Source of the DNA: an uncultured Succinivibrio sp.
GTDB lineage: Bacteria > Pseudomonadota > Gammaproteobacteria > Enterobacterales > Succinivibrionaceae
DNA length: 14,383 bases
Assembly: GCA_902772715.1 (NCBI GenBank)
Contig: CACYBT010000295.1
Span: 1-14,383 of the forward strand
Reading direction: 5' to 3'
Shown here: in pieces, positions 1-7,692 of the stretch
Layout: each line of letters begins with the position of its first letter
Numbering within the stretch: the first letter of the stretch is position 1
Translations under genes and position numbers: made by a program
Notes under the pieces: model-generated
Databases searched by the model: none
Told to the model about the DNA's origin: nothing
The model's input: only the letters and a program-made list of their open reading frames with translations

Positions 1-45
1 AGATGTTTGTTAAGATTATATACACACATTTTTGGGGCTATCATT

Positions 46-63
46 CCACGGTTAAAACCGTGG
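46..63 (-). repeat. Perfect hairpin resembling an IS200/IS605 right end
   Basis: An 8-bp perfect inverted repeat (CCACGGTT, two-base loop, AACCGTGG) lies between a GGGGCTATCATT-like flank and a GGGCTTTCTCGCCC flank. Read on the minus strand it has the order typical of sequence just after tnpB in many IS200/IS605 elements: GGGCGAGAAAGCC, hairpin, then AATGATAGCCCC. No tnpB reading frame is visible beside it, because the Sel1 gene ends at 219, so it would be an isolated end or a remnant. It lacks a T-tract, so it is not a convincing terminator. The family link rests on remembered resemblance, not on a search. Confidence 0.4.
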
Positions 64-218
64 GCTTTCTCGCCCTTGGTCTGTAAATAATGCTTGTTTG
101 GCATCCAGGTAATAATAGATAGCGACTAAATCGCAAACCACCTTCCTGCCATAAGATATGACACAGAAGCAGTGCACAGGATATGGCAAGGTACGAATAA
201 TAGGGGTATACGATTCAT

Positions 219-1709
219 CTATCGTTTATTGGTGATCTTAAGATTCTGACAACCTAAACTATTACCAAGTTCACAGGCTTTTTTAAAATAGTAGTCTGCT
301 TTATCATCATTACTGAAGGAAGATGTTTGTGTCTGCCGAAGCATCATCCCTGAAAAATTACAGCTCTCGGCATTTCCCTGATTACAGGCTGAAACAAAGA
401 GGTGCAGCGCTCTCTCAAAATCAGTTTTCACATACTGTCCGGTAGCATACATGATCCCTAAATTACTGCAGCCTGAACTATCTCCTCCATTACAGGATCT
501 CTCGTAAAGTTCATAGGATTTTTTAAGATCTCGATACTCCTCTACAGTCTGATAAATAACTCCAAGATTATTACAGCCGCTGTAATTATGCAGTTCGCAT
601 CCCTTTTCAAAATACTTGATAGCCTCTGGATAATTCTTGACGACACTCTCATCCACAAACATAATACCTAACTTGATACATGCATCTGAATAGCCTAAGG
701 AACAGGACTTAGCATAAAGTTTACGGCTGGTATCATGGAGTTTATCATGTTTTTCGTCATAATACATATTAGCCAGCTCATAACAGCCGCGACCATCATC
801 TAAATGGCAAGCCATGTTAAAAAGTTTTTTGGCTTTGAGATTATGTGGATCATCTAGAATGTTACGCATATACATAAGCCCAAGATTATTACATCCGGTC
901 GGATCTTTTAAATTACATCCTCTTTCGTAATATTCCTTAGCAATATTAAAATCACGTGCCACACCAAGAGCATTGGCATAGAGAAAACCATAATTGGTAC
1001 ATGCATACCCAGCACCACCTTTACAGCCTAACTCATTAAAATGCAACGCCTTTTCGTAGTCTGCCTGCGTATCACCGTTATGATAGTAAAAAATACCAAG
1101 TTCACTACAGGATTTAGCATCATTTAAAAGACAGCCCTTATGAAAAAAATCAGCGCCAAGATCATGATTAGGAGGAACCCCTTCCCCACGGGAGTAGATA
1201 ATGCCAGAAAAAAAACATCCTTTACCATCGGATAAGGCACAGGATTTTTCAAAGAGACTTTTTGCTTTAAGCATGTCTTTTCTGATTTCTTTACCCTGAG
1301 CATAGAGTCCGGCAAGATTGGTACATGATTTAGCATAATCAAGATTACACGCCTTTTCAAAAAATTCCGCCGCCCACACAATATCAGGAGCACTGTAGTT
1401 TTTAGGCTTAAGAAAATCCTCACCGATTTTATCGCACACTTCTGCATTCTTTAATTCACAGGACAAAAGATACAAGGAATTACTGCGCGGAATATTTACT
1501 GCTACGGTCTGACCCTCGTCATCAGTTCCCGAAAAATAATTGAAAGCCGCCTGGGCGCAGGCCTTAGCATCCCCTTTAAGACATTTTATTTCAAGCAGTT
1601 TTGTATGATTTTCAAAACAACCATTGACCAACAGAGCGAAAATACTGACAACAGCAGGGAGCAAAGCTCCTAAATAAGAACTTTTCTGGTACCTTTTTTG
1701 AACTTTCAC
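219..1709 (-). CDS. Cysteine-rich Sel1-repeat lipoprotein
   Basis: Sel1-like (TPR-related) alpha/alpha solenoid protein, probably anchored to the outer membrane on the periplasmic side. The N-terminus is basic (KVQKRYQK), followed by a hydrophobic stretch ending in LLVNGC, a plausible lipobox with the acylated cysteine at residue 31. The rest is about 13 repeats of roughly 36 residues. Each carries a cysteine pair spaced CX7C followed by an (N)LG-x-(M/I)Y motif, the pattern of Helicobacter Hcp proteins, where each pair forms a disulfide. GTG at 1709 is chosen because AAGGG sits about 7 bases upstream and it gives a normal signal peptide. ATG at 1739 has no Shine-Dalgarno sequence and would add ten residues. 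The gene stands alone downstream of gluQ on the same strand. The substrate or partner is unknown; Sel1 proteins usually mediate protein-protein contacts. A second such protein lies at 8077-9219. Confidence 0.85.
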   Translation of the reverse strand: MKVQKRYQKSSYLGALLPAVVSIFALLVNGCFENHTKLLEIKCLKGDAKACAQAAFNYFSGTDDEGQTVAVNIPRSNSLYLLSCELKNAEVCDKIGEDFLKPKNYSAPDIVWAAEFFEKACNLDYAKSCTNLAGLYAQGKEIRKDMLKAKSLFEKSCALSDGKGCFFSGIIYSRGEGVPPNHDLGADFFHKGCLLNDAKSCSELGIFYYHNGDTQADYEKALHFNELGCKGGAGYACTNYGFLYANALGVARDFNIAKEYYERGCNLKDPTGCNNLGLMYMRNILDDPHNLKAKKLFNMACHLDDGRGCYELANMYYDEKHDKLHDTSRKLYAKSCSLGYSDACIKLGIMFVDESVVKNYPEAIKYFEKGCELHNYSGCNNLGVIYQTVEEYRDLKKSYELYERSCNGGDSSGCSNLGIMYATGQYVKTDFERALHLFVSACNQGNAESCNFSGMMLRQTQTSSFSNDDKADYYFKKACELGNSLGCQNLKITNKR

Positions 1710-1749
1710 TCCGCATCCCTTTTTCACGCATGTCTCCATTTATCTAAAG

Positions 1750-1773
1750 ATTATAAACATTATGTTTTGTCAA
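1750..1773 (-). promoter_or_regulatory. Possible promoter of the Sel1 lipoprotein gene
   Basis: The minus strand carries a perfect TATAAT (1750-1755) about 40 bases before the GTG start. A perfect TTGACA (1768-1773) lies upstream, but only 12 bases separate them, shorter than a normal sigma70 spacer. The -10 box may work with a weak -35 at 1773-1778 instead. The gap from gluQ and these boxes suggest the gene has its own promoter. Confidence 0.3.
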
Positions 1774-1848
1774 ATTAAGAGGCGGCGCTAAAAAATATAA
1801 ATATTGCGGTCTTGGCCAAAGGCTTATTAAATTTACCGACAAGGTATT

Positions 1849-2718
1849 TCACCTCAAAGGATCTCCACCACTTTCAAGAGGAATACGACGCACATCAAAG
1901 GAACTCAATGCCTTATTTAAAATCATACGTGGGGTATCATGCACACTTATGCCGCAGGTACTCTGTCCTAAAAACCTAAGCGCAGCAAGCAGCACCTCCT
2001 GACAGTTTCCCTCATCAAGTACCGGTACCGCATGATTCTGTTTGGATAATTTATGCTTATCATCGGCCATAACCAGCGGCAGATGCAGATAGGACATCAC
2101 ATAACCTGCCCCAAGAGCAAAGGACAGATACTGCTGAGTAGTAGTCACCTCCATAAGATCTGCGCCGCGCACCACTTCGTTTACCCCCTGTCTGAGATCA
2201 TCGGCAACACAGGCAAGATTATAAGAAACAAGTCCGTCCTTGCGAATAAGTGTTGGAGCATTTAATGGAGACTGACAGGCGACATATCCCCGTAAGACAT
2301 CATAAAAAAAAGCAGGCATCCTCTCATTAAGTCTAAGGCGCAGTGCACAGGGAATACGATTAAACTCTGGAGGTCGTGTAACACACTGACACGGTGTTCT
2401 TTTCAGGCTGTCACGAGTACAGGAGCAATAGTAGGCATATCCAGACTCATACAACTTTAATCCCTGCTCGTAATACTCTTCAAGATGCTCTGTCTGTATC
2501 CGCACCTTGCCATCATAAACGAATCCCAAACGTGAGAGTTCATCAATAATCTCAAGAGTATTATCAGGATGACAGCGGCTAGTGTCAGTATCCTCAATGC
2601 GCAGCAGAATCCTCCCACCTAGACTTTTGGCCCGCAGGTAGGAGCCCAAAGCACAGACCAAAGATCCAAAATGCAATCTTCCCGAAGGCGAAGGAGCAAA
2701 TCTGCCAACATAAGTCAT
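1849..2718 (-). CDS. gluQ: Glutamyl-Q tRNA(Asp) synthetase
   Basis: GluQ-RS is a truncated glutamyl-tRNA synthetase paralogue. It activates glutamate and attaches it to queuosine at position 34 of tRNA-Asp. At 289 residues it has the usual length and holds only the catalytic Rossmann core, with no anticodon-binding domain. The start FAPSPSGRLHFGSL (residues 7-20) is the family's HIGH-type signature, RIEDTD (40-45) is typical of GluRS enzymes, and KLSKQ (223-227) is the KMSKS-type loop. The zinc region reads C98-x-C100 and then C110-x-C112, not the E. coli arrangement of CxC with a Tyr and one more Cys, so the metal ligands may differ. It follows dksA on the same strand with a 33-base gap that contains a terminator-like hairpin, the same order as in enterobacteria. 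The Shine-Dalgarno sequence is weak (AGG close to the ATG). Confidence 0.93.
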   Translation of the reverse strand: MTYVGRFAPSPSGRLHFGSLVCALGSYLRAKSLGGRILLRIEDTDTSRCHPDNTLEIIDELSRLGFVYDGKVRIQTEHLEEYYEQGLKLYESGYAYYCSCTRDSLKRTPCQCVTRPPEFNRIPCALRLRLNERMPAFFYDVLRGYVACQSPLNAPTLIRKDGLVSYNLACVADDLRQGVNEVVRGADLMEVTTTQQYLSFALGAGYVMSYLHLPLVMADDKHKLSKQNHAVPVLDEGNCQEVLLAALRFLGQSTCGISVHDTPRMILNKALSSFDVRRIPLESGGDPLR

Positions 2719-2723
2719 AACCT

Positions 2724-2746
2724 AAAAAAGTGTGCAGGACACTTTT
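2724..2746 (-). terminator. Terminator-like hairpin between dksA and gluQ
   Basis: A perfect 8-bp stem (AAAAGTGT, loop CCTGC, ACACTTTT on the minus strand) is followed by a run of six T in total. It lies wholly inside the 33-base gap between the dksA stop and the gluQ start. It should end part of dksA transcription and let some continue into gluQ. A terminator in this gap has been reported to limit gluQ expression in Shigella flexneri. Confidence 0.6.
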
Positions 2747-2751
2747 GTTAA

Positions 2752-3213
2752 TTAACCTTCCAGCTGTTTTTCCTTGATTTCCGCAAGGGACTTACAGTCT
2801 ACACACAAATCTGCAGTTGGTCTGGCTTCAAGACGTTTAATACCAATCTCGACACCGCACTGCTCACAATAGCCAAATTCGTCGTTATCAAGTTTGGTCA
2901 GAGTCTTGTCAATCTTCTTGATCAACTTGCGTTCACGATCGCGAGCTCTTAACTCTAAAGCAAATTCCTCTTCCTGTGAGGCCCTATCCAGCGGATCTGG
3001 AAAATTAGCAGCCTCATTTTTCATATGACCTACAGTTCTGTCAACCTCAGTACGTAACTGATCTCGCCAGGCGGTCAGGATCTTACGGAAATGAGCCTTC
3101 TGGTTGTCATTCATATACTCTTCGCCAGGTTTCTCTTTGTAAGGCTCTACACCAGCAATCGCCAAAGGCCCCATGGAGGCAAATGCTGCTGAGTTATTCT
3201 CATTGTTAGCCAT
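2752..3213 (-). CDS. dksA: RNA polymerase-binding transcription factor DksA
   Basis: DksA binds the secondary channel of RNA polymerase and, with ppGpp, represses rRNA promoters and activates amino-acid biosynthesis promoters. The 153-residue protein is close to E. coli DksA (151) along its length. It contains AIAGVEPYKEKPGEEYM (about 19-34), a coiled coil with the tip motif D73-P-L-D76-R-A-S carrying the two essential acidic residues, and a four-cysteine zinc finger C116-x2-C119 and C137-x2-C140. RLEARPTADLC is the family's conserved run. The start ATG has AGGA about ten bases upstream. The first dozen residues (N/S-rich) are the only part that diverges. It leads a two-gene unit with gluQ. 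No obvious consensus promoter was found upstream. Confidence 0.97.
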   Translation of the reverse strand: MANNENNSAAFASMGPLAIAGVEPYKEKPGEEYMNDNQKAHFRKILTAWRDQLRTEVDRTVGHMKNEAANFPDPLDRASQEEEFALELRARDRERKLIKKIDKTLTKLDNDEFGYCEQCGVEIGIKRLEARPTADLCVDCKSLAEIKEKQLEG

Positions 3214-3279
3214 AATTCAATCTTCCTAAAGTTATACAATGTATTAAGACAAAACGAAACATAATCCTAACTAATAATG

Positions 3280-3490
3280 TTAGTGCCCAAAAAACCTATC
3301 GTTAATTTCTGAAGCATATATCTTGTCAACAGGGAAAATGCACTCAACATTGGTAATAGATGATGCCTCTGCCATTACCACTGACTTTTCTGTATGACTG
3401 TTGCCTCACGATACTGAGCACCGCAGTTTGAAAAGATGTCGCCCACCTTGGAGCTACCAAAATCTTTCAAGTGTGCAATTATGCTTTAAA
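3280..3490 (-). pseudogene. Possible decayed coding fragment, unidentified
   Basis: Upstream of dksA on the same strand, two reading frames look protein-like and join across an A-run near 3390. The first gives HLKDFGSSKVGDIFSNCG and onward. The second, in another frame, gives MAEASSITNVECIFPVDKIY and ends with GH and a stop at 3280-3282. Together they would read as about 65 residues with one frameshift. The base composition is richer in GC than the AT-rich DNA beside it. I do not recognise the family, and it could be chance. No start with a Shine-Dalgarno sequence was found. Confidence 0.25.
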
Positions 3491-3910
3491 GTTTTTCTTC
3501 TATCAAGTTTAGATAACCAATATTTGATATAGACCAAACAAACAGCCAGAAAAAAAATTAATTGATTGACACAGTTAGCGTTTTTACTATTTAAACTTTG
3601 CTAATTCATCCAAACAACCTGTATAACAATTTGCTGAAAGTAATAAATGTCAAATAAATAGCGTCTTACTATTAATTTTTATAGATCACCATGTCAGAAA
3701 TTTTTTGCACTACAGCAAATTTCGTAAAACGCATATATATCAATAGTATTTTTTTCATACCAATTTAACATAGGGCAAAAAAATAAGATTCCAGACCTCT
3801 ATTTATAAATTTTATTAATGACATTCCATTTTGAATAATAAGCATTTTTAAATCAAATTGTGATCTACCCCAAATTATTTTCAAATATTAGAATATTTTT
3901 TTAAATGGTA

Positions 3911-3939
3911 GTTACAATATTAAAATTCTCAATTATAAT
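3911..3939 (+). promoter_or_regulatory. Promoter of the EspA-like gene
   Basis: A perfect -10 box TATAAT (3934-3939) sits 17 bases after GTTACA (3911-3916, 4 of 6 matches to TTGACA). Transcription would start near 3946, leaving a leader of about 50 bases before the ATG at 3999. The setting is strongly AT-rich, as is common for silenced or horizontally acquired genes. Confidence 0.5.
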
Positions 3940-3998
3940 TTAACACAGATGTACAGGACAGAGTCCAAAAGATTTTTATAATTTAAGAGGAAACAGTT

Positions 3999-4793
3999 AT
4001 GTCAAACACAGTAAACAACGGAAATATTTCAAATGTCACTCAAAATTCTGCTGTTAGAGAAGGGGGATTAGCCAGTATTAACTCTGTGCAGATGATGTTT
4101 GCTTTAATGCAGATGGAGCTGTCAAAGGAGCATAAGGACAATGCAAAATCTCTTATTGAAAATGTAAAAACCAATCAGGCTATGTCTAAAAAATATGCTG
4201 AAACCATTGCTAAACTCAATGCTCTTAAAAAAGAAGATTTTGATTGCAAACTCCCAACTGACATGAAACAGCTGGAAAAAGACATTGAGACCTGCCAGAA
4301 AGCATCAGACAACTACGATAAGATGCTAAAAGAGATTGCCGATGGCACTTTAAAACCATTTAAGCACGGTAAGGATGACTGCTACAAATTACCAGATGCG
4401 CTGATGAAAGATTTACAGAGCATGGCAAATCGTGTGGGCAAAAAGCGCTTTGAGAACCTAACCCGCGGTGACGACAATATTCATATGAAATACGAGTTAG
4501 AGGCTGGTAAGAAAGAAGTCCAAAGTTACATGAATTTACTTAAGACCTTAAAAGAAACCAAGGAGTTGGGATTTGATACCACCAGTCTAACTTCAGGCAA
4601 GGTTGATGATGCAACACTAAAGCGTGCTGTCTCAAGTCTGCAGGGATTACAGGAAGAGTTTGGCACCAAGAATCAGACTCTAATGGTGCAGATTCAGGAT
4701 ATGTTAGGACAGTACAATGCTAACCTCCAGGGTGCCAACTCCGCTGTTCAGCAGTCCAACAACGTACTGCAGTCACTGGCTAAAGGTGGTTAA
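3999..4793 (+). CDS. Putative secreted EspA/SseB-like type III filament protein
   Basis: 264-residue, mostly helical, polar protein with no signal peptide. The start is well supported by AAGAGG eight bases before the ATG. Its layout fits the EspA/SseB family of type III secretion filament or translocator proteins. A Ser/Asn/Thr-rich N-terminus of about 25 residues comes first. A short hydrophobic helix follows (SVQMMFALMQMEL, about 29-41), leading into a long coiled coil. Next comes a loop with a CKLPTDM segment, where EspA and SseB have a KLP/VPED-type turn. A C-terminal helix then reads LMVQIQDMLGQYNANLQ and onward to AKGG. The assignment rests on pattern and memory of the family, not a search. 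No secretion apparatus, chaperone or effector gene is in the window, so it may be an orphan or have another role. The gene is a single unit with its own promoter and a strong terminator. Confidence 0.45.
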   Translation: MSNTVNNGNISNVTQNSAVREGGLASINSVQMMFALMQMELSKEHKDNAKSLIENVKTNQAMSKKYAETIAKLNALKKEDFDCKLPTDMKQLEKDIETCQKASDNYDKMLKEIADGTLKPFKHGKDDCYKLPDALMKDLQSMANRVGKKRFENLTRGDDNIHMKYELEAGKKEVQSYMNLLKTLKETKELGFDTTSLTSGKVDDATLKRAVSSLQGLQEEFGTKNQTLMVQIQDMLGQYNANLQGANSAVQQSNNVLQSLAKGG

Positions 4794-4815
4794 TAGACAG
4801 CATACAACAACAATA

Positions 4816-4844
4816 AGGCTCACTTACAAAGTGGGCCTTTTTTT
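4816..4844 (+). terminator. Intrinsic terminator after the EspA-like gene
   Basis: A 9-bp stem (AGGCTCACT paired with AGTGGGCCT, one G-T pair) with loop TACAA is followed at once by seven T. It begins 23 bases after the stop at 4793 and isolates this gene from mrcB. Confidence 0.85.
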
Positions 4845-4930
4845 CTGCAAGTTAAATTATCTATGGCCGTCTAATTTACATTAAAGCCAATTAAGCATTT
4901 TGCACTAAGAGAAACCATTTCCTCTAACCA

Positions 4931-4959
4931 TTTTAATATCCATAAACTTTCAGTATAAT
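4931..4959 (+). promoter_or_regulatory. Probable mrcB promoter
   Basis: A perfect TATAAT (4954-4959) lies 17 bases after a weak -35 (TTTTAA, 4931-4936). The predicted leader is about 80 bases. It carries a small hairpin at 4981-4995 (CCACT, five-base loop, AGTGG). No clear Shine-Dalgarno sequence precedes the mrcB ATG. Confidence 0.4.
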
Positions 4960-5046
4960 TGCACAAAAAAATAAGCATCTCCACTTTGGCAGTGGAATAT
5001 TTACCGTTTTCTGGTTTTATGAACACCAATAAAACTTACTACAAAA

Positions 5047-7668
5047 ATGACTTCCGAAAACAATAACGACAACAACAATCAGAATATTTACCTTAAAGGT
5101 TTTTCTGCACTTGACGATGATCTCCCACTCAAAAAGGGAGATGCCTTCTCAGAAGAGAACTCCTCTCAAAAGCATTCGCAAACGGATGGTAAAGACTTAA
5201 GCAATACCAAAGAGACAGGCGCTGACAAAAGCACAGAAACTGCATTAGAGCAATCCCCAAAGCAGCAACAGGAAGATTCCATAGCACAGTCGAACAATAA
5301 TACTGCGCAGAATAAACCTGAGGATGTAGAAGCAAAAGCAGAGAACGACGGCAACAGCGAAAAAAAAAGCGCTGGTACAAACGGGAAAACAACCTTAAAA
5401 CGCAAATTGCCTATCATTTCCGTAAAAATTGGTATCGCCGCGCTTGCCCTTCTGGCTGTACTCTATATTTACTTTGACTCTATGGTTTTATCCAAATTTG
5501 AGGTAGATGACAAATGGGTTCTTCCTGCAGTTGTCTATTCAAGACCGCTTGAGCTCTACCCTGATCAGAAGCTGTCTTTAGAGCAGATGGAATATGAGTT
5601 AAAACTACTAAAATACCGAAGGGTACAGAATCCTAAAATTCCTGGAGAATATGCCATAAGTACCAAATCACAGCGTGTGGTGGTCATACGTCGCGCCTTT
5701 GATTTTCCAGATGCAAGTGAAGGACGCATTTCCATTATGATAGCCTTCAATGGTCCACGCATTACACAGATTCTGAATGCAGACACCAAAGAAGAATTGG
5801 GATATATCCGCATGGATCCTGTACTTTTGGATCGCATCAACCGTATCGATCCCAAGGAAGACCGTATTTTTATTCAGTTAAATGAGGTACCCAAAGAGTT
5901 AATCAGTACCCTGCTTGAAATTGAGGATCGCAGTTTCTATACCAATTCTGGTATAAACGTATTAGCCATTATCCGTGCCTTTGTCAAAAATCTCATGGCG
6001 CATGGAGTGGTGGAAGGAGGATCTACCATTACCCAGCAGTTAGTCAAAAACTACTTTTTAAATTCAGAGCGCAGTTATACCCGCAAATTCAAAGAAATCA
6101 TGATGGCTCTTATCATGAATCAGCGCTACACCAAAGATCAGATTTTAGAGGCTTACATGAATGAAATCTATCTTGGTCAGAATGGAGCGGCTGGCATTTA
6201 CGGCTTTGGTTTGGCTTCCTACTTCTACTTTGGAGTACCCATCTCAGAACTAACGCTTGACCAAATGGCACTGTTAGTTGGAATCATCAAGGGACCATCC
6301 TTCTATGATCCCTGGCGACATGGAGAAAAAGCGCTCGCCCGCCGCAATGTGGTTTTAAATGTACTGATGCAGCGTGGCATCATCACTAAAACAGAATACA
6401 CTCAATATACGGCAAGACCACTTGGGATCATCAAGCGCGGGTCGATGAACTATTCTAAAACTCCGGCCTTTATGGGAGTTTTAAAACGTGAAATCGCCAC
6501 TCGTTTTGGTCCTGATTTTCTATCCGGTAACGGCATCAAGATTTTCACAAGTCTAGATCCTCAGGCTCAGATAAGTGCCGAACACGCCGTAGAAAATGAA
6601 CTTAACAGCATTGAAAAAGAAAGCGGCAAGCATGGTCTTGAGGCCGCCATGGTGGTTAGCTCCTGGCGCAACGCTGAAGTATCTGCGGTGGTTGGAAGCA
6701 GAACACCACAGTATGAAGGATTCAACCGTGTGATGGAAGGTCGCAGACAAGTTGGTTCCATTATCAAACCATTTGTCTATCTCACCGGTTTTCACTATGG
6801 GATCCATCTGGGCACACTTATTAACGATTCTCCTATTACCATAAGACTGTCAGATGGCAAGGCCTGGCAGCCGCACAATGATAACAAGAAATTTATAGGT
6901 CCTATTCCAACCTATCTGGCCATGGCCCGCTCCATGAACGTACCAACTGTACGTATTGGTATGCGCATTGGGCTCAATCATGTCCGAGAAACACTTCTTA
7001 ATATTGGTCTTGACAAGGATAAGGTTGCCCGTCAGATTTATCCGTCCATGCTTCTTGGCACCATTGAACTAACTCCGTTTGAAGTTGCCCAGATCTATAC
7101 CAGTCTTGCCACAGAAGGCACCTACAAGGATCTGACCACGCTGCGCACTGTCATCAAGGATGGCAAAATCGTCTATGACCGCACTGATAATCGTCAGGAG
7201 CCGAGTATCGATCCGCGTGATTCCTATCTGACACTCTACGTAATGACCAGAGCCACCAAAGAAGGAACCGGTCGACGTATCGGCAATATGTTCCCGAACG
7301 TCACTATCGCCACTAAGACCGGTACTACCAATGACAGCCGAGACACCTGGACGGTTGGGATTGACTCCGATCAGGTTGTATCAACTTGGGTCGGTTTTGA
7401 TGACAACAAATCCACTGGTCTCTTTGGTTCTTCAGGAGCCATGCGCGTTTACGGAAGGTTTCTCAAGGAACGCGGAGTAAACTCGCTTGAACTCCAGCGT
7501 CCTGATGGCATTGCCTTTGTCAAATTCAATAAAGCCGGAAATATCGTTGCCGACCATTGTGTACTGCCAAATCTTGTGGTGCTCCCGGCACGCCTTGACA
7601 AGATCAAATATGTTGATGAAAACTGCACTTTAAATGGGAATATGAGTACTGCAACCACTCCACAGTAA
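5047..7668 (+). CDS. mrcB: Penicillin-binding protein 1b, bifunctional
   Basis: Class A PBP that polymerises glycan strands and cross-links peptides in the periplasm, anchored in the inner membrane. Of its 873 residues, about 117 form a low-complexity cytosolic tail (N/Q/E/S/K-rich). One membrane segment follows (about 121-143), then a UB2H-like region (about 150-260, the site of LpoB contact in E. coli). The GT51 glycosyltransferase has catalytic E293 in EDRSFY, GGSTITQQ (324-331) and the conserved MNEIYLGQNG segment. The transpeptidase has SIIK (S571, nucleophile, to K574), SMN (629-631) and KTGTT (757-761). All catalytic motifs are intact. The UB2H region points to PBP1b, not PBP1a. ATG 5047 has no clear Shine-Dalgarno sequence, and no better in-frame start is visible. 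It stands alone between a strong upstream and a weak downstream terminator. Confidence 0.95.
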   Translation: MTSENNNDNNNQNIYLKGFSALDDDLPLKKGDAFSEENSSQKHSQTDGKDLSNTKETGADKSTETALEQSPKQQQEDSIAQSNNNTAQNKPEDVEAKAENDGNSEKKSAGTNGKTTLKRKLPIISVKIGIAALALLAVLYIYFDSMVLSKFEVDDKWVLPAVVYSRPLELYPDQKLSLEQMEYELKLLKYRRVQNPKIPGEYAISTKSQRVVVIRRAFDFPDASEGRISIMIAFNGPRITQILNADTKEELGYIRMDPVLLDRINRIDPKEDRIFIQLNEVPKELISTLLEIEDRSFYTNSGINVLAIIRAFVKNLMAHGVVEGGSTITQQLVKNYFLNSERSYTRKFKEIMMALIMNQRYTKDQILEAYMNEIYLGQNGAAGIYGFGLASYFYFGVPISELTLDQMALLVGIIKGPSFYDPWRHGEKALARRNVVLNVLMQRGIITKTEYTQYTARPLGIIKRGSMNYSKTPAFMGVLKREIATRFGPDFLSGNGIKIFTSLDPQAQISAEHAVENELNSIEKESGKHGLEAAMVVSSWRNAEVSAVVGSRTPQYEGFNRVMEGRRQVGSIIKPFVYLTGFHYGIHLGTLINDSPITIRLSDGKAWQPHNDNKKFIGPIPTYLAMARSMNVPTVRIGMRIGLNHVRETLLNIGLDKDKVARQIYPSMLLGTIELTPFEVAQIYTSLATEGTYKDLTTLRTVIKDGKIVYDRTDNRQEPSIDPRDSYLTLYVMTRATKEGTGRRIGNMFPNVTIATKTGTTNDSRDTWTVGIDSDQVVSTWVGFDDNKSTGLFGSSGAMRVYGRFLKERGVNSLELQRPDGIAFVKFNKAGNIVADHCVLPNLVVLPARLDKIKYVDENCTLNGNMSTATTPQ

Positions 7669-7692
7669 GGAGGATCCTGCCTAATTTTTTTT
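7668..7692 (+). terminator. Weak terminator at the end of mrcB
   Basis: An imperfect short stem (AGGAG and CTGCCT around GATC) overlaps the last base of the stop codon and is followed by AA and eight T. The stem is short and bulged, so termination may be incomplete. Confidence 0.4.

Larger units (their letters stand above)
3214..3998. other. 785-base AT-rich intergenic region
   Basis: This divergent gap separates dksA (minus) from the secreted-protein gene (plus). The dksA-proximal 280 bases hold the possible decayed fragment listed separately. From about 3490 on, the DNA is very AT-rich and shows no credible reading frame. It contains TTGACA at 3566-3571 with TATTTA 16 bases later, a possible extra promoter, and the stronger promoter at 3911-3939. 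No tRNA, recognised riboswitch or CRISPR repeat is visible. Confidence 0.6.

Noticed and set aside
5019..5066. 15-codon reading frame (MNTNKTYYKNDFRKQ) overlapping the mrcB start
   Set aside because: No Shine-Dalgarno sequence before it and nothing recognisable; a regulatory leader peptide cannot be argued from one sequence.
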